Source: Culex pipiens pallens (lineage: Eukaryota > Arthropoda > Insecta > Diptera > Culicidae). Taken from it: a DNA stretch of 64,000 nt. How positions within the stretch are numbered: the first letter of the stretch is position 1; each line of letters begins with the position of its first letter. This document shows positions 1-11,600 of this stretch, one piece after another. The stretch spans positions 133,142,416 through 133,206,415 of the forward strand of contig NC_068938.1 in the NCBI RefSeq assembly GCF_016801865.2, written 5' to 3'. Under the pieces are notes generated by a model, which was not told the DNA's origin, made no database searches, and saw nothing but the letters and a program-made list of their open reading frames with translations. A program made the translations under genes and the position numbers.

Positions 1-800
1 TTTTTATTTTTTTTAATCAAGACTAACATTTCAAAAAGGCGTAATATTGAATGTTTGGCCCGAATTCACGAATGTTTCATATTTATATTTTAGTATTGTT
101 AATCGGACCATTTGTTGCTGAGATATCGACGTTAGAAAATGGTGGGTTGTTTGGGTGAGACTTAGAAAACATCAATTTTACTGCTTTTTAAACCTTTGCA
201 TGTAGAGCGTCCAATTTCCCGTCTTGGGAAAAAAATCTCGGAAATTCCCGGGATTTCCCGAAATAAAATTATTTCCCGTTTCCCGGGAAATTTTAAAATT
301 TCCCAGGAATTCGAAATTTGATTATTGATTCGAAAATTCATAACTCGGTCAAAGATTTTTTGCACAACCTGGAAATTTCTAAAAAGTTGGCATTTTATGT
401 CCCCAAAAACATATCAAAAAATAAAAAAAATAAAAATAGTGTGTTTCTGCAAATCAAGTTTTAGTGACAAAAAGTTAAACTAAAAATCACAATTTTTAAC
501 CGTGTATCATTTTTTTCAGTGTAGTCCTTATCCATACCTACAACTTTGCCGAAGACACCAAATCGATCAAAAACTTTCTTCAAAAGACATAGATTTTTGA
601 ATTTTCATACATCGTTTTTGTATGGACAGCTGCCAAATTTGTATGGGAATTGATATGGAAAAACTAATGATGCAAAATGGCTTCTTTGGGAATACCGAAG
701 GCACCAAAAAAGTTTCAGCCGGATTAAATAATACAAAAAAATCCAAACACGAAATCTGAGAGAACTGCTCAAAGTTTGTTTACATCCGTAAGAAAAAGTG
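1..800 (-). repeat. Partial arm of a dispersed foldback repeat
   Basis: This stretch resembles the right half of the foldback element at 30710-32835. It shares the segment reading AATCAAGACTAACATTTC, then GGCGTAATATTGAATG, then the 'GCTGAGATATCGA' block, and further on the block around 541-700 ('CTTTGCCGAAGACACCAAATCGAT', 'GACAGCTGCCAAATTTGTATGG' in pieces). A portion around 190-325 is replaced by a run rich in TTCCCGGGA. It is cut by the window edge, so only one arm is seen. No coding content. Confidence 0.65.
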
Positions 801-1025
801 TTTTGAATTTGTGGGTTTCAAGGGTCAATGTTTTTCTTTGAAAACTTGATATAAAACGTAAAAATCAATCGAAAGATCACAAGAAAAGCTTTCATATGAA
901 GGTAAAAGCGAGTCATTATGTTTACTTAACGAATTGCCATGATTTTTTGAGCATTATTGGCCGATCTGTAAACTGTTCCGAATATGAAGGATGACTGTAT
1001 GATAAATATGATGATGATAAAAAAA

Positions 1026-1256
1026 GTGGATGGGTCTCGTGGCGCAGGGGTAGCGGCTTCGGCTGCCGATCCCGATGATGATATGAGACGCGGGTTCGAT
1101 TCCCGCCTTATCCACTGAGCTTCTATCGGATGGTAAAGTAAAACGTCGGTCCCGGTTTCTCCTGTCTCGTCAGAGGCGCTGGAGCAGAAATCCCACGTTA
1201 GAGGAAGGCCATGCCCCGGGGGGCGTAGTGCCAATAGTTTCGTTTTTTTTTTTTTT
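1026..1256 (+). mobile_element. tRNA-derived SINE
   Basis: A tRNA-like head starts at about 1026. It has an A-box-like GTGGCGCAGGGGTAGCGG and a B box GGGTTCGATTCCCGCC, and its ends GTGGAT and ATCCAC can pair as an acceptor stem. A non-tRNA body of about 120 bp follows. It contains GTAAAGTAAAACGTCGGTCC, a motif shared with the SINE at 45660-45820, and ends in a run of T. It lies downstream of, and opposite to, the minus-strand first exon at 1520-1979, probably in that gene's intron. Confidence 0.8.
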
Positions 1257-1519
1257 TAAAGTGGAAGGTCAGGGAACCATTACTTGTGGAAGACCTTTCA
1301 GTGCATTAAATCTGCTATTCGCGATAGCCTTTTCCGATAGAAACCAGATTATTCCTACCAAAAGTGCTGACATATTTACACAAACAAAATCCTTGCAGAG
1401 GTTGAAAAAAAAGAAACAATGGTCTCGATAAGCTGGTTTTAATCTCCTCCTCCGCCAATTATTTCACATTTAGACGCCAAGTGGCCCACCTGAAGTTCGA
1501 TATCTTCAGACGTACTCAC

Positions 1520-1979
1520 CTGTGTTGGCCGTGTTGATCGATCCGTTGACGTTCAACCAGTGAGCTAGGTAATGATGAGCTCGTCCTAGAATGCATTCCG
1601 GGTCGGCTTCGTCTGGACTCGATGCTGAGGTAATTTTAGCCTTGATGATTTCATCCCGTATTGCTTCCAACAGCTGTTCGTCGTTGGTTCGAACCAAGGG
1701 TCGAAGTGCGTTCACCGCGGCTTTGAACCGCAGCTGCTGGTTATGGTCCACCGGAAGTTGTGCCTTAAGTGGATACTCGTTGGACACCGGTGGCAGCCCC
1801 AGTAGAGCTGACAGCTTTTGTCTGACGTTCGCCACATCTTCACTGACCGTGCCCTGGGCGGCCCCACCGAGGTCGGAACTCAAACTTAGCACCAAAAACA
1901 ATTGCAGGAAGCTTAACCCAATCAGGGTGATAAACACAGTCAACGGTAGCTTCGCCCCACCCCCACCAGCCCCTGTCAT
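1520..1979 (-). CDS. First coding exon of a type II membrane protein, product unidentified
   Basis: The ATG at 1979-1977 is in a good context (GCCATGA) and opens 153 codons that run into a splice donor GTGAGT at 1519. The gene therefore continues on the minus strand towards or past the left edge; I cannot place a second exon with confidence. The product has a short Gly-rich N-terminus, one strong hydrophobic segment at about residues 11-34 (PLTVFITLIGLSFLQLF...) and then a polar helical region ending LGRAHHYLAHWLNVN. This is the layout of a signal-anchored (type II) protein, as in Golgi enzymes, with the main domain still to come. I do not recognise the family. Confidence 0.6.
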
Positions 1980-3360
1980 GGCGGACTAAGCCGTATGACC
2001 TAATCACTTCCCGTTCCGTCCGTTGAGAGTTATCTCAGCTCAAATCCTTATCAATTCTTCTATTTTGAATGGACGAACCACGCGCCACCGAACTTGACTC
2101 CGCCGTCGACCTGCTGTTCAAGTCCTGGCGCATCGTGCCTTTTCACGCTCGTTCACTCGTTCAGCCCTCGGACTTAGCTCAGCTGAGCGTCTTTAGAACA
2201 TTGTCGCATTCGTCTGGCTTAGCTCGCAAAAACAAAGCTCTTATCAGTTAATCGATACCGTCGACTCACAATCACTCATCTACACCCCGATAAACTTCTG
2301 TACTTTTGTTGCTGCTCCCGCCACTATAATTGATTTTCCTGTGAAACACGTGCCAAGATTTAAAACACTCAACTCTGCTTAACACAAACTTTTATTGCCG
2401 TTGGCGGTTGACGCACATGACAATTTGAAAAAAAAAACTGTTTTCGCGTTCACAGAGTTTGGCTTCTGCAAGAGAAAACGAACGACAAACGTCCACCAAA
2501 TTCAAAGTCCTAATCCACAATGAGGAGTCGAGACGCGAAGAATCATCGCGGTACCTGCTATAAATCCTTATCGCACCTGCTTTGGCGATATCTGCGCTGT
2601 GGGCTTCGCCATAGTCGGGTTACCAGTGCTGTGGGAGCAGATATCCCTTCCAGGCTGGGATTGATTAGGGATGCCACAGACAAGTGGTTTTTTTCTTCTT
2701 CTAATTCCAGAAAGGTAAAATTTAAATTTCAAGTCACGTATGCAGCAATTCAAAGGAAAAAAATGTAATTTGTGCTACAAGTTTTCTCCGCACAAGTTGT
2801 ACTTTTATCCACCAAGGTTCACCGATTCGATCAAAATGATTCATGCCGAAAAAACGTTCTTTACATTTACAAAAGTTTTATCATTTTAAACTAACAATGA
2901 TTTGCCCAATCCGAGGATCGAAGCAAGCTGTGCCTGGGGTCGGACGCGTTTTTTTTTTCGTTTGCTGTCATTTTTCACTTTCTGATCGTCTTAAAATTTT
3001 CTTTAAAATTTGTGAAATAAGTTAAAATTTGAAGGTCTTGTTACAATTGTAAGCCATACGAACATAAGAAATTCAACTTCCACATCAACGAAAGCAAAAA
3101 AGGCAGGAACAACAATCGCGAAGTGGTTGTTAATACAAGCGTTGCTGGAACATCGAGAAAGAAGGTGTGGGTGGTGATCATCGTCCGTTTATTTCAAAGT
3201 CGTGTATCGGTACCAGGTTCGCTCCCCGGAATTCTACTGATGATTTTTCCTGCTGATGATTCAAGAGGAACGTGCCGAGAAGATTGGAATCAAGCTGTTG
3301 AAGATTTCGTGTTTTTGGTGAGAGCTTTCCATAATATTGTTCAAATAACTCTTTCATCTA
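1980..3360. other. Upstream flank of the membrane-protein gene; no gene seen
   Basis: This presumably holds the promoter of the minus-strand gene at 1979. I see no conserved coding frame; the short open frames have no recognisable motif. A phrase at about 2897 (ATGATTTGCCCAATCCGA) recurs at 16702, marking a small dispersed repeat. The 9-bp target duplication of the next transposon begins at 3361. Confidence 0.4.
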
Positions 3361-3369
3361 CTCTAACAT

Positions 3370-6300
3370 TAGGGTGGGTCACAAGAGCAAAAAGTTGAGC
3401 TAGATCGGATAGGCGGGCAGAATATCATAGTTTCATATCTAAAGAAGCTCTCCTGAAATTTTCAGCCAATTCGGTTCAGAATTCGAGGTGCCCAAGCGAT
3501 TTCAATTTTGTATTGAATATTGGGCCCGTTAGTATGGGGAAAACGGCACTTTTTATACTTTATTGTTCTAAAAATCCAAAACTGGACCGAATAACATACT
3601 GTGTAAGCTGTTTATAGATTTTTTTATGGGGAACAACTTTGTAGAACATCGCGAAACGATCTGAGCAGAACTGGCTTAGTTATAAGTGGTTTAAGCTAAG
3701 TTGTTTTTCCAGGGTTAAATCCAGGACTAAAGTATAGTCTTTTTATCTTATCGGTCACTATGATCTGAGAAACGTTGTCAAGTCATGACAAGTCGTTTTC
3801 TTTTGTTGACAATATTCCTTTAAAATTATAAGAAGTGGAAGTTTATGTAGATATTGAACTTAATCCAAAACAGCTCTTTATACCCGAATACCATTATAGG
3901 CCTTTCTGTGGCAAGGACAAAACTAGAAAAATACAGATTATGGGCTAACCAAATCCGAAATTGACGGAAACCTATTGTCAACGCAGAAAGGAATCCACAA
4001 GAACGGGTCCAAGGTCGGACTGGGTTGACTGCAAGAGTTCGACGGCGATTAAGAAAATGGACAGAAACCTGTAAAAATAGGAAAAGATTTGCAAGGGAAA
4101 ACGGTCATCGACTGCTGGTCTTGTGGCATCAAAAACAAGTCTTTTCCAAAGAATACTCCAGAATAGAAGCCGAGGCCTCACATAAGGTGCGATGAAGAAG
4201 AATCTGCTGAGATATTTGGAAGCTGGGACATACTGATGATCAGAAATAAATACGTGGAGCTACGAGTCAACCAATATTATTTTTATTTGTTATTTTACAG
4301 ATTTGCCTTTATAAAGTGAAATCGATATTTTAAGGATTAAACAATGAATTGTAACAGAACATGGTAACGCAAACAACAATAAAAAATAAAAATCTAAGAA
4401 AACATTTTATCAAAACAAGTCTTCGTGCAGTTTGTTTCAATTTGCTTCCGGTTCTGTTCGACAACCTGCAGCACACGTTCGTTCTCAGCTTCATCCTTGG
4501 TAAGAAGCTTGTTGTAATCCTTGGACAGCTTAACGCCGCGCTCGGCCAAGTCGTTGACCACTTGAAGGTTTTGAACGACTCGCTGTCCATCCCGGTACGC
4601 TTCGTTCTCGAACCACTCATCCGGCGGAAGACGGACGAATGAATCGTCAATCATCAGCTGGGTGAAGAATTTGGCTGTTCGTTTGGACACAAAGCAATCA
4701 AAGCAGGAGTTCGTAAGCAGTTCCGGATTGGCAACCACCGATCGTACGCCTTCGGGTTTCTTTTGCATTGCCGAAACCATTCTTGCTTTCTCGCTTGTGG
4801 TCAGCTGAAATTACTTTATTTATTTTTTGTAAATTTTTAAAAATATATTTACAGCAACCTGATCCGAAAAGAACGCAAGACCGATCAGCTCGTCCGACAT
4901 ATACCACAAATGCCATTCCAGGACGGTGGAAGTTTTTGTCGCTAGCTCAGGATCAGTAGAACGAAATGATTGTAGCTGCCTTCATAAGCTCAAGTCGTTG
5001 AATGCAGCCTCCGCGGCAAGCGGTGCTTCGATCCAAGGCTTTACGTAAAGCAATGCTCCGAAGCGAACAAACCGGTGCAACTGCTTGACCTCTTCTTTTG
5101 TGAGTTCAAACGCTCTTCCTAGACCACGTAGCAGGTAGATTTTTGTCGCATATATCAACTTGGCCATCCACCGGGCGTGGTGGCTGGGGCCGGGCTTTTT
5201 CATGTGCAACTTTCGGGTCGGTTCCCCAAAACTAACAACGTCAGGTCATTTAGCTCTTTGTAGTCGTTTCTAGACCATTCCGTTGAAGTTTTGAGGAAAT
5301 CGACCACAAATTCCTTTTGCTCCTTGAACTTCTTTGTAACGGTCAAAGGCTTGACTTTGTCCTTAGATATTTCTGGCCACTTCTCTCGAAAACGTTTGAG
5401 AAGCGGTGTCTCGGGAGATTTTGTAGGCCCAAAGCATACACAAAACGCTTTGGCAAGAACCAGTTCCAGAACGTGATGCCGACATGCCAGCCACATCAGA
5501 TCGCGGCCGAGCATCCTTTCTAGGTTTACGCAAGCACCTACAAATTTATCATTTTTTAAAAAAAATTAAGATATCTGACATAAACTAATGATAAAATATT
5601 ACCATTCAACCTTCCAGTGTTAACGCTGGTCGTGTCGAAGCATAAACCTCGAACCAGCGGTGTGCATATCCACTCCTCCAGGCGATTGTGAACTGCGTTC
5701 GATGCTCCTTCACCTTATAAATGAATATTTGTTTGTTTTATTCTATTTTTTAAGGATAAAAATAATAAATACCTGTGGCCTGTTCCAGTGTAGCCGTACC
5801 AAGAAGCTTTTCTTTTCCATCCCACGATACTAATATCGCGAGTCTTTCTAAATGGCCAGAGTTGGATATGTTCTCGAGCTTCACACCGTCCCAATGTACC
5901 ACCACAGGTCCAGCTGCTTCGAATTCGGCCGTGATCCTTTCCGCGATCTCTTGGCGACACTGTTTCCTTTTGCGTCGAATCGTGCTGCACGAAAGTGGTA
6001 TTTTAGCCAACTTTCCACCAAAAGCAGCTGCCACCGGCGCAATTATCTTCAATGCTTGGCGATTAGAAATTTTGTTGCGGTCCAGAGCGCTGACAACATG
6101 TTCCGTGAGAACATCTACGGAATCTTGGTTGCTCTGGCCTTCCCGGGTTATTCTAGCTCGTTTTGGTTCCGGAATGTAGTCCGGGTCATCTCTTGATACG
6201 TCTTGATAGGACTCTAAAATATTTGGTTTATTTTTTTATTATTATAAATAAGAAGCTCAATTATATTTATAAGGGAGAGATACTTAAACTACCAGCCACA

Positions 6301-7309
6301 TCATCTACCGTCATCGCGTCTTCCGCCTCTTCACCTCCCACAACTTCTCCTTTTTTCCTCCCGTAGCTTCATCTTCTGCAGCATAATCTTCAACAGTTTC
6401 GTCTTCAGAACTGAGGCATTTATCGAATATAGATTGAATCTGCGCTCGTTCCCCTGGTCATTAAAAAAAGAATCAAAAGTTCTTCTTCCACTTTTGCAGA
6501 GGAAATGTCCAACAAAGTGTCCAACTGGCTGATGAAATAGTTTTTTCTTTCTGTTTCTTTGTTCTTGTGTTTTTTCAGCAGCTTCCAGAGGTCAACCTGT
6601 TTTTGGACACATTTTTTGACGTTTTTTCGGTCTTTACCCGGAATTGAAGATCGTCGCCATATCTCAAGCAGCTCAGTTGTCGTCACCAGGAGAGCCTGGT
6701 TCACGTTTCGTTGCTCTCATGCTAGAAATGCAAACCGCAGCAGCGTTTCACGCACGGTGGGGAGCTTCTGCAGGTTGCTTAACGGCTCCGATCTTGCTGC
6801 ACCGATCAAATAAAGCGAGGTTTCTTTCCTTGTTCGCACCATCATTCCAGTTTGAACGAATAATTGAAACGGTTTGAAAAATCAGTCCACCACATGTCAA
6901 AAAAACATTCACAGATCATAGTGACCGATAAGATAAAAAGACTATACTTTAGTCCTGGATTTAACCCTGGAAAAACAACTTAGCTTAAACCACTTATAAC
7001 TAAGCCAGTTCTGCTCAGATCGTTTCGCGATGTTCTACAAAGATGTTCCCCATAAAAAAATCTATAAACAGTTTACACAGTATGTTATTCGGTCCAGTTC
7101 TGGATTTTTAGAAGAATAAAGTATAAAAAGTGCCGTTTTCCCCATACTAACTGGCCCAATATCCAATACAAAATTGAAATCGCTTGGGCACCTCGAATTC
7201 TGAACCGAATTGGCTGAAAATTTCAGGAGAGCTTCTTTAGATATGAAACTATGATATTCTGCCCGCCTATCCGATCTAGCTCAACTTTTTGCTTTTGTGA
7301 CTCACCCTA
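3370..7309 (-). mobile_element. 3.94-kb DNA transposon with 398-bp TIRs and 9-bp target duplication
   Basis: The two ends are long inverted repeats: 3370-3767 and 6912-7309, each 398 bp, beginning TAGGGTGGGTCAC and ending GTGACTCACCCTA. The element is flanked by the exact direct repeat CTCTAACAT at 3361-3369 and 7310-7318. Long TIRs with a 9-bp duplication are typical of Mutator-like elements, but the decayed transposase does not let me name the superfamily safely. All coding remnants read on the minus strand between the TIRs. Confidence 0.9.
4394..6850 (-). pseudogene. Decayed multi-exon DDE-type transposase
   Basis: Reading 6850 to 4394 on the minus strand gives a coherent protein in pieces. 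In order there are an N-terminal helical part (ELLEIWRRSSIPGK, then LDTLLDISSAK), a block with VVHWDGVKLE near 5900, a short exon at about 5603-5715 with CFDTTSVNTG, an exon with LGRDLMWLACRHHVLEL near 5480, then KKPGPSHHARWMAK near 5190, SDELIGLAFFSDQV near 4870, and a C-terminal exon ending at 4394. Intron borders are canonical where visible (for example GTATTT after 5775 and TTGTAG before the ACVNLE exon). The Asp residues in HWDG and CFDTTS, the CRHH motif and a later acidic residue suggest a DDE/D enzyme with a CxxH motif. It is inactive: there is a 1-nt shift in the G run near 5222, stops near 4945, and a stop in the N-terminal part near 6720. Confidence 0.7.
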
Positions 7310-7366
7310 CTCTAACATCCATACAATCCAATTAAGACAACTACGCCAATCTTACTAAGGAGCGGC

Positions 7367-7479
7367 CGTGGCCGACTGGTTACGATATTCGCTTTGTAAG
7401 CGAATGGTCCTGGGTTTGATGCCCATCTGCTCCCAACGAGAAAGTTTAAGACTTAGAAATACTTGAAATACTGAATTAG
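7367..7479 (+). mobile_element. 5' half of a tRNA-Thr-headed SINE, interrupted by an insertion
   Basis: Positions 7369-7443 form a 75-nt tRNA-like cloverleaf. The acceptor halves GGAGCGG and CTGCTCC pair, the anticodon arm is TTCGC-TTTGTAA-GCGAA (anticodon TGT, threonine type), and a T arm is present. A linker follows and is broken at 7480. The other half resumes at 16255. An uninterrupted copy in reverse orientation at 18989-19192 has the same order: tRNA-Thr-like head, linker of about 50 bp, then a second tRNA-like arm in the opposite sense. Confidence 0.8.
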
Positions 7480-8391
7480 CATGAGCATGAGCATGAGCAT
7501 GAGAGACCACCCATGGTTGTCCTTCTCCGTTACTGAACAGAACCGTAATATCCTATCAACACAACCGGTCATACGCTTCAACGATCAAATAATGTTTCCC
7601 TTATCAACAGCATGCATGAATGCGCTGAAAAGATAAAACATCACGATCATCAAAACTAGAGCCGTTGCTAATAGGAAACAGTCATTGGCCACCAACGGCG
7701 CCCGCCATGTCAGTTTGTAGATCTCGAGGGAACGGGACGGGAATGTTAGTTAGCACAGGCTGCTACCAAGGGTGGGTTCTATACGATATCCACACCCCCG
7801 CGTGTGCCGGAAAACTACTTCTACTTGGGATTTTGTTAGTGGGAAAGGGTAATGGCCAGGATTCATCATAGAGGATGATGATGTGGCCCAATAATCAATG
7901 AATTTCGTTGAGTGATAGGGTGATGTATTATGCATTCTCAAGGCAAACAATCGGATGATGCGGATGAGACCATTCCCGGTTATTTGGTGGAGTTTAGCAC
8001 AAATGATTTAATCTTAGACAGCCGGCTGTGGAAAGATAGAATCAAAATTGTGTGTAATTAAAAGGTGAAATATTATACTCAGCGTAACACATTTACGTAG
8101 AGTTGACCTGAGACTATTTATACTTTTAAGTTTTTATAAGATGAGCGACCAATTAATTACTGATGAGTTATGAGTTATCTGAAGGACTTGAACAATCGCG
8201 TTGAAACAATATTTGTCACCGTGCTTTACGAGCTATAATGCTAAAAGGTGATTTCGCGAGAAACGAAAGCTATATGCTAAGGCAATTAAGAACGAATCTT
8301 CCCATGAAACAATCGCGAATCATAGAACAAAGAAACCCGACTGACTAACGAGAAAGACGATCGCGATATTTGAACTTTACAATCTAACTAA

Positions 8392-8554
8392 GGGACCATC
8401 CATAAACCACGTGGACACTTTAGGGGGGGGGGGGGGTATGGCGATTGTCCACGATCCATACAAAAAAGTTTTTTTTGTATGGACAATTGTCCACGAGGGG
8501 GGGGGGGGGGTTGAGATTTCCTAAAAAGTGTCCACGTGGTTTGTGGATGGTCCC
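8392..8554. mobile_element. 163-bp MITE with GGGACCATCC inverted ends, TAA target duplication
   Basis: About 30 bp at each end are inverted copies (GGGACCATCCATAAACCACG at the left, its complement at the right). TAA flanks both sides (8389-8391, 8555-8557), which fits PIF/Harbinger-type MITEs. Internally there are two runs of 13-14 G and an inverted GTATGGACAATTGTCCA-like core. A 57-bp stub of the same family is at 28820-28876. Confidence 0.8.
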
Positions 8555-8605
8555 TAAGAAGAAAAAAAGCCACGTCAATAGAAAGGAATAGACAAACATA
8601 CAGGT

Positions 8606-11600
8606 AACCACAAAACGGACTGGCTCAACTGTCATTTTTCAACCAGAGCCAGCCGCACCTTCACACACACACGCGCGCACACAACCGACAAACTCACCGA
8701 CGACGGACGACGCGAAAAAAACATGCGACCCGACGGACAGGCATCGCAAAACGGACTGGCTCAACTGTCATTTTTCAACCAGAGCCAGCCGCACCTTCAC
8801 ACACACACGCGCGCGCTCACCCGACAAACTCACCGACGACGAACGACGCGAAAAAAACATGCGACCCGACGGACAGGCATCGCAAAACGGACTGGCTCAA
8901 CTGTCATTTTTCAACTAGAGCCAGCCGCACCTTCACACACACACGCGCGCGCTCACCCGACAAACTCACCGACGACGAACGACGCGAAAAAAACATGCGA
9001 CCCGACGGACAGGCATCGCAAAACGGACTGGCTCAACTGTCATTTTTCAACCAGAGCCAGCCGCACCTTCACACACACACGCGCGCGCTCACCCGACAAA
9101 CTCACCGACGACGAACGACGCGAAAAAAACATGCGACCCGACGGACAGGCATCGCAAAACGGACTGGCTCAACAGTCATTTTTCAACTAGAGCCAGCCGC
9201 ACCTTCACACACACACGCGCGCACACAACCGACAAACTCACCGACGACGAACGACGCGAAAAAAACATGCGACCCGAGGGACAGGCATCGCAAAACGGAC
9301 TGGCTCAACTGTCATTTTTCAACCAGAGCCAGCCGCACCTTCACACACACACGCGCGCGCTCACCCGACAAACTCACCGACGACGAACGACGCGAAAAAA
9401 ACATGCGACCCGACAGACAGGCATCGCAAAACGGACTGGCTCAACTGTCATTTTTTCAACCAGAGCCAGCCGCACCTTCACACACACACGCGCGCACACA
9501 ACCGACAAACTCACCGACGACGAACGACGCGAAAAAAACATGCGACCCGACGGACAGGCATCGCAAAACGGACTGGCTCAACTGTCATTTTTCAACCAGA
9601 GCCAGCCGCACCTTCACACACACACGCGCGCGCTCACCCGACAAACTCACCGACGACGAACGACGCGAAAAAAACATGCGACCCGACAGACAGGCATCGC
9701 AAAACGGACTGGCTCAACTGTCATTTTTTCAACCAGAGCCAGCCGCACCTTCACACACACACGCGCGCACACAACCGACAAACTCACCGACGACGAACGA
9801 CGCGAAAAAAACATGCGACCCGACGGACAGGCATCGCAAAACGGACTGGCTCAACAGTCATTTTTCAACTAGAGCCAGCCGCACCTTCACACACACACGC
9901 GCGCACACAACCGACAAACTCACCGACGACGAACGACGCGAAAAAAACATGCGACCCGAGGGACAGGCATCGCAAAACGGACTGGCTCAACTGTCATTTT
10001 TCAACCAGAGCCAGCCGCACCTTCACACACACACGCGCGCACTCACCCGACAAACTCACCGACGACGAACGACGCGAAAAAAACATGCGACCCGAGGGAC
10101 AGGCATCGCAAAACGGACTGGCTCAACTGTCATTTTTTCAACCAGAGCCAGCCGCACCTTCACACACACACGCGCGCACACAACCGACAAACTCACCGAC
10201 GACGAACGACGCGAAAAAAACATGCGACCCGACGGACAGGCATCGCAAAACGGACTGGCTCAACTGTCATTTTTCAACCAGAGCCAGCCGCACCTTCACA
10301 CACACACGCGCGCGCTCTCCCGACAAACTCACCGACGACGAACGACGCGAAAAAAACATGCGACCCGAGGGACAGGCATCGCAAAACGGACTGGCTCAAC
10401 TGTCATTTTTCAACCAGAGCCAGCCGCACCTTCACACACACACGCGCGCGCTCACCCGACAAACTCACCGACGACGAACGACGCGAAAAAAACATGCGAC
10501 CCGACAGACAGGCATCGCAAAACGGACTGGCTCAACTGTCATTTTTTCAACCAGAGCCAGCCGCACCTTCACACACACACGCGCGCACACAACCGACAAA
10601 CTCACCGACGACGAACGACGCGAAAAAAACATGCGACCCGACGGACAGGCATCGCAAAACGGACTGGCTCAACTGTCATTTTTCAACCAGAGCCAGCCGC
10701 ACCTTCACACACACACGCGCGCGCTCACCCGACAAACTCACCGACGACGAACGACGCGAAAAAAACATGCGACCCGACAGACAGGCATCGCAAAACGGAC
10801 TGGCTCAACTGTCATTTTTTCAACCAGAGCCAGCCGCACCTTCACACACACACGCGCGCACACAACCGACAAACTCACCGACGACGAACGACGCGAAAAA
10901 AACATGCGACCCGACGGACAGGCATCGCAAAACGGACTGGCTCAACAGTCATTTTTCAACTAGAGCCAGCCGCACCTTCACACACACACGCGCGCACACA
11001 ACCGACAAACTCACCGACGACGAACGACGCGAAAAAAACATGCGACCCGAGGGACAGGCATCGCAAAACGGACTGGCTCAACTGTCATTTTTCAACCAGA
11101 GCCAGCCGCACCTTCACACACACACGCGCGCACTCACCCGACAAACTCACCGACGACGAACGACGCGAAAAAAACACGCGACCCGACAGACAGGCATCGC
11201 AAAACGGACTGGCTCAACTGTCATTTTTTCAACCAGAGCCAGCCGCACCTTCACACACACACGCGCGCACACAACCGACAAACTCACCGACGACGAACGA
11301 CGCGAAAAAAACATGCGACCCGACGGACAGGCATCGCAAAACGGACTGGCTCAACAGTCATTTTTCAACTAGAGCCAGCCGCACCTTCACACACACACGC
11401 GCGCACACAACCGACAAACTCACCGACGACGAACGACGCGAAAAAAACATGCGACCCGAGGGACAGGCATCGCAAAACGGACTGGCTCAACTGTCATTTT
11501 TCAACCAGAGCCAGCCGCACCTTCACACACACACGCGCGCACTCACCCGACAAACTCACCGACGACGAACGACGCGAAAAAAACATGCGACCCGACGGAC

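Noticed and set aside
2520..2768. Small open frames upstream of the membrane-protein gene
   Set aside because: No motif, no matching splice context and no similarity to a family I recognise.
7369..7443. Functional tRNA-Thr gene
   Set aside because: The cloverleaf is good, but the same head recurs with the same linker and inverted arm at 18989-19192, so it is part of a SINE.
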